64,000 nucleotides of DNA. It comes from Nematostella vectensis. Taxonomy: Eukaryota > Cnidaria > Anthozoa > Actiniaria > Edwardsiidae. The stretch's first letter is position 1. The number at the start of each line of letters is the position of its first letter. The position numbers and the translations under genes were made by a program. The notes under the pieces are model-generated. The model was not told the DNA's origin, did no database searches, and was given only the letters and a program-made list of their open reading frames with translations. Positions 58,676 to 64,000 of the stretch are shown piece after piece. The stretch lies in the NCBI RefSeq assembly GCF_932526225.1, contig NC_064042.1, positions 9,768,540-9,832,539 of the forward strand, written 5' to 3'.

Positions 58676-58906
58676 ATGGACGGCGTCAACCTAGATTGGC
58701 TCGACGACGAGGAGCTAAACGAGCTGCTACGCATCGCGATTGAGACGCTAGTAGAGCTGAGAGACAGAAAGGAGAAGTCGACACGTGGCAGTGACGAGCA
58801 CTGTGAGGCGAAACGGGGGGTCAGCATCCTCGAGAAGTGCGTGGCACTTATCAAGTTCGTCAAGAGGGAGAGGGAGGTGGAGGGCGCCACCATAAACACA
58901 GCCTAG
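58676..58906 (+). CDS. Small charged hypothetical protein
   Basis: 76 codons: starts MDGVNLDWLDDEELNELLR, then ETLVELRDRKEKS, then a charged C-terminal helix (LIKFVKREREVEG). The balanced, helix-prone composition resembles real protein more than the surrounding repeats. An upstream frame without a stop (from about 58620) could extend it. The family is unknown; it might be a gag-like fragment of a retroelement. The GC-rich - strand frames here are shadows. Confidence 0.35.
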   Translation: MDGVNLDWLDDEELNELLRIAIETLVELRDRKEKSTRGSDEHCEAKRGVSILEKCVALIKFVKREREVEGATINTA

Positions 58907-58919
58907 GCCCAGAGTCAGC

Positions 58920-59160
58920 GTTTCCAAGAGATGGCCCCCCGCCAGTATATAAGCAATACAGTGCTCGTGGATCACACCAGCCAGCAGACAGGCGACACAG
59001 TGCTCGCGGATCACATCATCCACCCAGCACATAAGCGACACAGAGCCCACCCACAGAGCCCACCCACAGAGCCCACCCAGCGCCTTCCAAGAGACGGCCA
59101 CCCAGCGCCTTCCAAGAGACGGCCACCCTGCAGATAAGTGACAGAGAACCCACCCAGCAG
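58920..59160. repeat. Small tandem repeats before the array
   Basis: agagcccacccac occurs three times, agcgccttccaagagacggc twice, and gcagataagtgac-like phrases twice. No gene is supported. Confidence 0.6.
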
Positions 59161-59169
59161 ATAAGTGAT

Positions 59170-59229
59170 ATAGCTTTTGGCGAGGTTGAGCGCATTAATT
59201 CTAATGCGCTGAACCCGCCAAAACGCTAT
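59170..59229. other. 60-bp near-perfect hairpin at the array edge
   Basis: atagcttttggcgaggttga pairs with the inverse of the right half (gttcagcgcattagaatta), centred on agcgcatta-attc-taatgcgct. A few mismatches and one bulge in arms of about 28 bases. It ends just before the first 40-bp repeat unit. Confidence 0.85.
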
Positions 59230-59235
59230 ACTACT

Positions 59236-62200
59236 GCGGGGACAAGAGTTTGTCACGTGGGTTATCTTTACCAAGGCGGGGACAAGAGTTTGTCACGCGT
59301 GTTATCTGTATCAAGGCGGGGACAAGAGTTTGTCACGAAAGTTATCTGTACCAAGGCGGGGACAAGAGTTTTTCACGCAGGTTATGTGTACCAAGGCGGG
59401 GACAAGGGTTTGTCACGTGGGTTATCTGTACCAAGGCGGGGACAAGAGTTTGTCACGCGGGTTATCTGTATCAAGGGGGGACAAGGGTTTGTCACACGGG
59501 TTATCTGTATCAAGGCGGGGGCAAGAGTTTGACACGCAGGTTATCTGTACCAAGGCGGGGACAAGAGTTTGTCACGCGGGTTATCTGTATCGAAGCAGGG
59601 ACAAAAGTTTGTCACGCGGGTTATCTGTATCGAAGCGAGGACAAGAGTTTGTCAAGCAGGTTATCTGTATCAAGAAGGGGACAAGAGTTTGTCACGCGGG
59701 TTATCTGTACCAAGGCGGGGACAAGAGTTTGTCACGCGGGTTATCTGTACCAAGGGGGGGACAAGAGTTTGTCACGCGGGTTATCTGTATCAAGGCGGGG
59801 ACAAGAGTTTGTCACGCCGGTTATCTGTACCAAGGCGGGGACAAGAGTTTGTCACGCAGGTTATCTGTACCAAGGCGGGGACAAGAGTTTGTCACGCAGG
59901 TTATCTGTACCAAGGGGGGACAAGAGTTTGTCACGCGGGTTATCTGTACCAAGGCGGGGACAAAAGTTTGTCACGCGGGTTATCTGTATTGTATCAAGGC
60001 AGGGACAAGAGTTTGTCACGCAGGTTATCTGTATCAAGGGGGGGGGACAGAAATTGTTACGTGGGTTATCTGTATCAAGGCGGAGACAAGAGTTTGTCAC
60101 GCGGGTTATCTGTATCAAGGCGGGCACAAGAGTTTGTCACGCAGGTTATCTGTACCAAGGCGGGGACAAGAGTTTGTCACGCAGGTTATCTGTACCAAGG
60201 GGGGGCAAGAGTTTGTCACGCGGATTATCTGTACCAAGGCGGGGACAAGAGTTTATCACGCGGGTTATCTGTTTCAAGGCGGGGACAAGAGTTTGTCAAG
60301 CAGGTTATGTGTATTAAGGCGGGGACAAGAGTTTGTCACGCAGGTTATCTGTATCAAGGCGGGGACAAGAGTTTGTCACGCGGGTTATCTGTACCAAGGC
60401 GGGGACAAGAGTTTGTCACGCGGGTTATCTGTATCAAGGCGTGGACAAGAGTTTGTCACGCAGGTTATCTGTATCATGGCGGGGACAAGAGTTTGTCACG
60501 TGGGTTATCTGTTTCAAGGGGGGAACAGAGTTTGTCACGTGGGTTATCTGTATCAAGGCGGAGACAAGAGTTTGTCACGCAGGTTATCTGTACCAAGGGG
60601 GGACAAGAGTTTGTCACGCGGGTTATCTGTACAAAGGCGGGGACAAGAGTTTGTCACGCAGGTTATCTGTACCAAGGCGGGGACAAGAGTTTGTCACGCA
60701 GGTTATCTGTACCAAGGGGGGACAAGAGTTTGTCAAGCAGGTTATCTGTATTAAGGCGGGGACAAGAGTTTGACACGCAGGTTATCTGTATCAAGGCGGG
60801 GACAAGAGTTTGTCACGCGGGTTATCTGTTCCAAGGCGGGGACAAGAGTTTGTCACGCGGGTTATCTGTATCAAGGCGTGGACAAGAGTTTGTCACGCTG
60901 GTTATCTGTATCATGGCGGGGACAAGAGTTTGTCACGGGGGTTGTCTGTATCAAGGCGGAGACAAGAGTTTGTCACGCGGGTTATCTGTATCAAGGGGGG
61001 ACAATAGTTTGTCACGCGGGTTATCTGTATCAAGGCGAAGACAAGAGTTTGTCACGCGGGTTATCTGTATCAAGGCGCAGACAAGAGTTTGTCACGCGGG
61101 TTATCTGTATCAAGGCGGAGACAAAAGTTTGTCACGCAGGTTATCTGTATCAAGGCGGGGACAAGAGTTTGTCACGCGTGTTATCTGTATCAAGGCGGAG
61201 ACAAGAGTTTGTTAAGCGGGTTATCTGTACCAAGACGGGGACAAGAGTTTGTCACGCGGGTTATCTGTATCAATGCGGAGACAAGAGTTTGTCACGCGGG
61301 TTATCTGTACCAAGGCGGGAACAAGAGTTTGTCATGCGGGTTATCTGTACCAAGGGGGGGACAAGAGTTTGTCACGCGGGTTATCTGTATCAAGGCGGGG
61401 ACAAGAGTTTGTCACGCGGGTTATCTGTACCAAGGCGGGGACAAGTGTTTGTCACGCGGGTTATCTGTACCAAGGGGGGGACAAGAGTTTGTCACGCTGG
61501 TTATCTGTATCAAGGCGGGGACAAGAGTTTGTCACGCCGGTTATCTGTACCAAGGCGGGGACAAGAGTTTGTCACGCAGGTTATCTGTACCAAGGCGGGG
61601 ACAATAGTTTGTCACGCAGGTTATCTGCACCAAGGGGGGACAAGAGTTTGTCACGCGGGTTATCTGTACCAAGGCGGGGACAAGAGTTTGTCACGCGGGT
61701 TATCTGTACCAAGGCGGGGACAAGAGTTTGTCACGCGGGTTATCTGTATCAATGCGGGGACAAGAGTTTGTTACGCAGGTTATCTGTATCAAGGGAGGGG
61801 GACAGAAATTGTTAAGTGGGTTATCTGTATCAAGGCGGAGACAAGAGTTTGTCACGCGGGTTATCTGTATCAATGCGGAGACAAGAGTTTGTCACGCGGG
61901 TTATCTGTATCAAGGCGGGCACAAGAGTTTGCCACGCAGGTTATCTGTACCAAGGCGGGGACAAAAGTTTGTCACGCGGGTTATCTGTATCAAGGCAGGG
62001 ACAAGAGTTTGTCACGCAGGTTATCTGTATCAAGGGGGGGGGGGGGACAGAAATTGTTACGTGGGTTATCTGTATCAAGGCGGAGACAAGAGTTTGTCAC
62101 GCGGGTTATCTGTATCAATGCGGAGACAAGAGTTTGTCACGCGGGTTATCTGTACCAAGGCGGGCACAAGAGTTTGTCACGCTGGTTATCTGTATCAATG

Positions 62201-64000
62201 CGGAGACAAGAGTTTGTCACGCAGGTTATCTGTACCAAGGCGGGGACAAAAGTTTGTCACGCGGGTTATCTGTATTGTATCAAGGCAGGGACAAGAGTTT
62301 GTCACGCAGGTTATCTGTATCAAGGGGGGGGGACAGAAATTGTTACGTGGGTTATCTGTATCAAGGCGGAGACAAGAGTTTGTCACGCGGGTTATCTGTA
62401 TCAAGGCGGGCACAAGAGTTTGTCACGCAGGTTATCTGTACCAAGGCGGGGACAAGAGTTTGTCACGCAGGTTATCTGTACCAAGGGGGGGCAAGAGTTT
62501 GTCACGCGGATTATCTGTATCAAGGCGGGAACAAGAGTTTATCACGCGGGTTATCTGTTTCAAGGCGGGGACAAGAGTTTGTCAAGCAGGTTATGTGTAT
62601 TAAGGCGGGGACAAGAGTTTGTCACGCAGGTTATCTGTATCAAGGCGGGGACAAGAGTTTGTCACGCGGGTTATCTGTACCAAGGCGGGGACAAGAGTTT
62701 GTCACGCGGGTTATCTGTTCCAAGGCGGGGACAAGAGTTTGTCACGCGGGTTATCTGTATCAAGGCGTGGACAAGAGTTTGTCACGCTGGTTATCTGTAT
62801 CATGGCGGGGACAAGAGTTTGTCACGGGGGTTGTCTGTATCAAGGCGGAGACAAGAGTTTGTCACGTGGGTTATCTGTATCAAGGGGGGACAATAGTTTG
62901 TCACGCGGGTTATCTGTATCAAGGCGAAGACAAGAGTTTGTCACGCGGGTTATCTGTATCAAGGCGCAGACAAGAGTTTGTCACGCGGGTTATCTGTATC
63001 AAGGCGGAGACAAAAGTTTGTCACGCAGGTTATCTGTATCAAGGCGGGGACAAGAGTTTGTCACGCGTGTTATCTGTATCAAGGCGGAGACAAGAGTTTG
63101 TTAAGCGGGTTATCTGTACCAAGACGGGGACAAGAGTTTGTCACGCGGGTTATCTGTATCAATGCGGAGACAAGAGTTTGTCACACGGGTTATCTGTACC
63201 AAGGCGGGAACAAGAGTTTGTCACACGGGTTATCTGTACCAAGGCGGGAACAAGAGTTTGTCACGCGGGTTATCTGTATCAAGGCGGGGACAAGAGTTTG
63301 TCACGCCGGTTATCTGTACCAAGGCGGGGACAAGAGTTTGTCACGCAGGTTATCTGTACCAAGGCGGGGACAAGAGTTTGTCACGCAGGTTATCTGTACC
63401 AAGGGGGGACAAGAGTTTGTCACGCGGGTTATTTGTACCAAGGCGGGGACAAGAGTTTGTCACGCGGGTTATCTGTATCCTGTAACAATGCGGAGACAAG
63501 AGTTTGTCACGCAGGTTATCTGTATCAAGGGGGGGGGGGGGGGCAGAAATTGTTAAGTGGGTTATCTGTATCAAGGCGGAGACAATAGTTTGTCACGCGG
63601 GTTATCTGTATATATGCGGAGACAAGAGCTTGTCACGCGGGTTATCTGTATCAAGGCGGGCACAAGAGTTTGTCACGCAGGTTATCTGTACCAAGGCGGG
63701 GACAAAAGTTTGTCACGCGGGTTATCTGTATCAAGGCGGGGACAAGAGTTTGTCACGCAGGTTATCTGTATCAAGGGGGGGGACAGAAATTGTTACGTGG
63801 GTTATCTGTATCAAGGCGGAGACAAGAGTTTGTCACGCGGGTTATCTGTATCAAGGCGGAGACAAGAGTTTGTCACGCAGGTTATCTGTACCAAGGGGGG
63901 ACAAGAATTTGTCACGCAGGTTATATGTATCAAGGAGGGGGGGGGCAACAAAAATTTGTCACGCGGGTTATCTGTTTCAATGCGGGGACAAGAGTTTGTC
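59236..64000. repeat. 40-bp minisatellite, about 118 copies, open at the window end
   Basis: Unit ggcggggacaagagtttgtc then acgcgggttatctgtaccaa. Variants have tatcaa or tttcaa, one-base-shorter forms with a G run, and a diverged gacagaaattgtta form that recurs with G runs of 7-14. Blocks are duplicated: the distinctive run with gtcacgctgg and gtcacgggggttgtctg near 60891-60945 recurs at +1889 near 62780-62835. With period 40 and no stop in any + frame, all three + frames are open for up to 700 codons. Not coding. Confidence 0.96.

Noticed and set aside
59250-63588. ORFs of up to 708 codons
   Set aside because: Read-through of a 40-bp tandem repeat in three frames at once; no unique sequence.

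Overview
The window is animal nuclear DNA. It has spliceosomal introns with GT-AG borders, the C-terminal exons of a DOCK-family gene, CR1/L2-type LINEs carrying a 2A-like peptide and a PHD-type finger, a Ty3/gypsy element, several MITEs and very many minisatellites. The mix looks cnidarian, most like a sea anemone such as Nematostella. That assignment is inference from gene and repeat style, not from a search.

Layout. 1-6.9 kb (+): the 3' eight exons of a gene encoding an HMGL-like (DRE-TIM metallolyase type) domain followed by an EF-hand and an acidic tail. Its introns hold an ATC microsatellite, a 40-bp minisatellite, small tandem repeats and two MITEs. 7-9.3 kb: no gene, one MITE. 9.3-11.7 kb (-): three C-terminal DHR-2 exons of a DOCK9/10/11 (zizimin) gene. 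11.7-14.2 kb: about 32 copies of a 75-bp unit built on the splice acceptor of one of those exons. 14.2-18.6 kb: a collagen-like 36-bp repeat, a 268-bp repeat and diverged repeats. 18.8-22.4 kb (+): a nearly intact LINE with one frameshift and one stop. 23.6-28.4 kb (+): a multi-exon gene with C2H2 fingers and a Crypton-like tyrosine recombinase domain, with a 1-kb internal duplication and a five-fold array of 48-nt microexons; the recombinase part has three reading-frame breaks. 29.1-29.7 kb: an unrecognised ORF. 29.8-39.3 kb: a satellite interrupted by an internally deleted LINE (-) and a young gypsy element (33755-38136) with identical LTRs, then a 48-bp repeat. 41.6-56.2 kb: a complex of foldback-type elements, with arms of about 3.6 kb in inverted orientation around a spacer of about 5.5 kb. 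Its units have extreme strand asymmetry and look strand-specifically hypermutated. 56.9-58.1 kb: two GC-rich minisatellites. 58.7-58.9 kb: a small charged ORF. 59.2 kb to the end: a 40-bp minisatellite that continues past the window.

How it fits together. Two host genes face each other (HMGL/EF-hand on +, DOCK on -). The rest is repeat and transposon territory. The recurrent theme is tandem duplication that captures splice sites: two acceptors in the first gene, one acceptor and one donor in DOCK, and whole exon-intron modules in the recombinase gene. Several duplicated segments contain AGGT, so splicing between copies could remove a whole number of repeat units without changing the mRNA. The second theme is C-to-T loss confined to one strand in the 42-56 kb element family.
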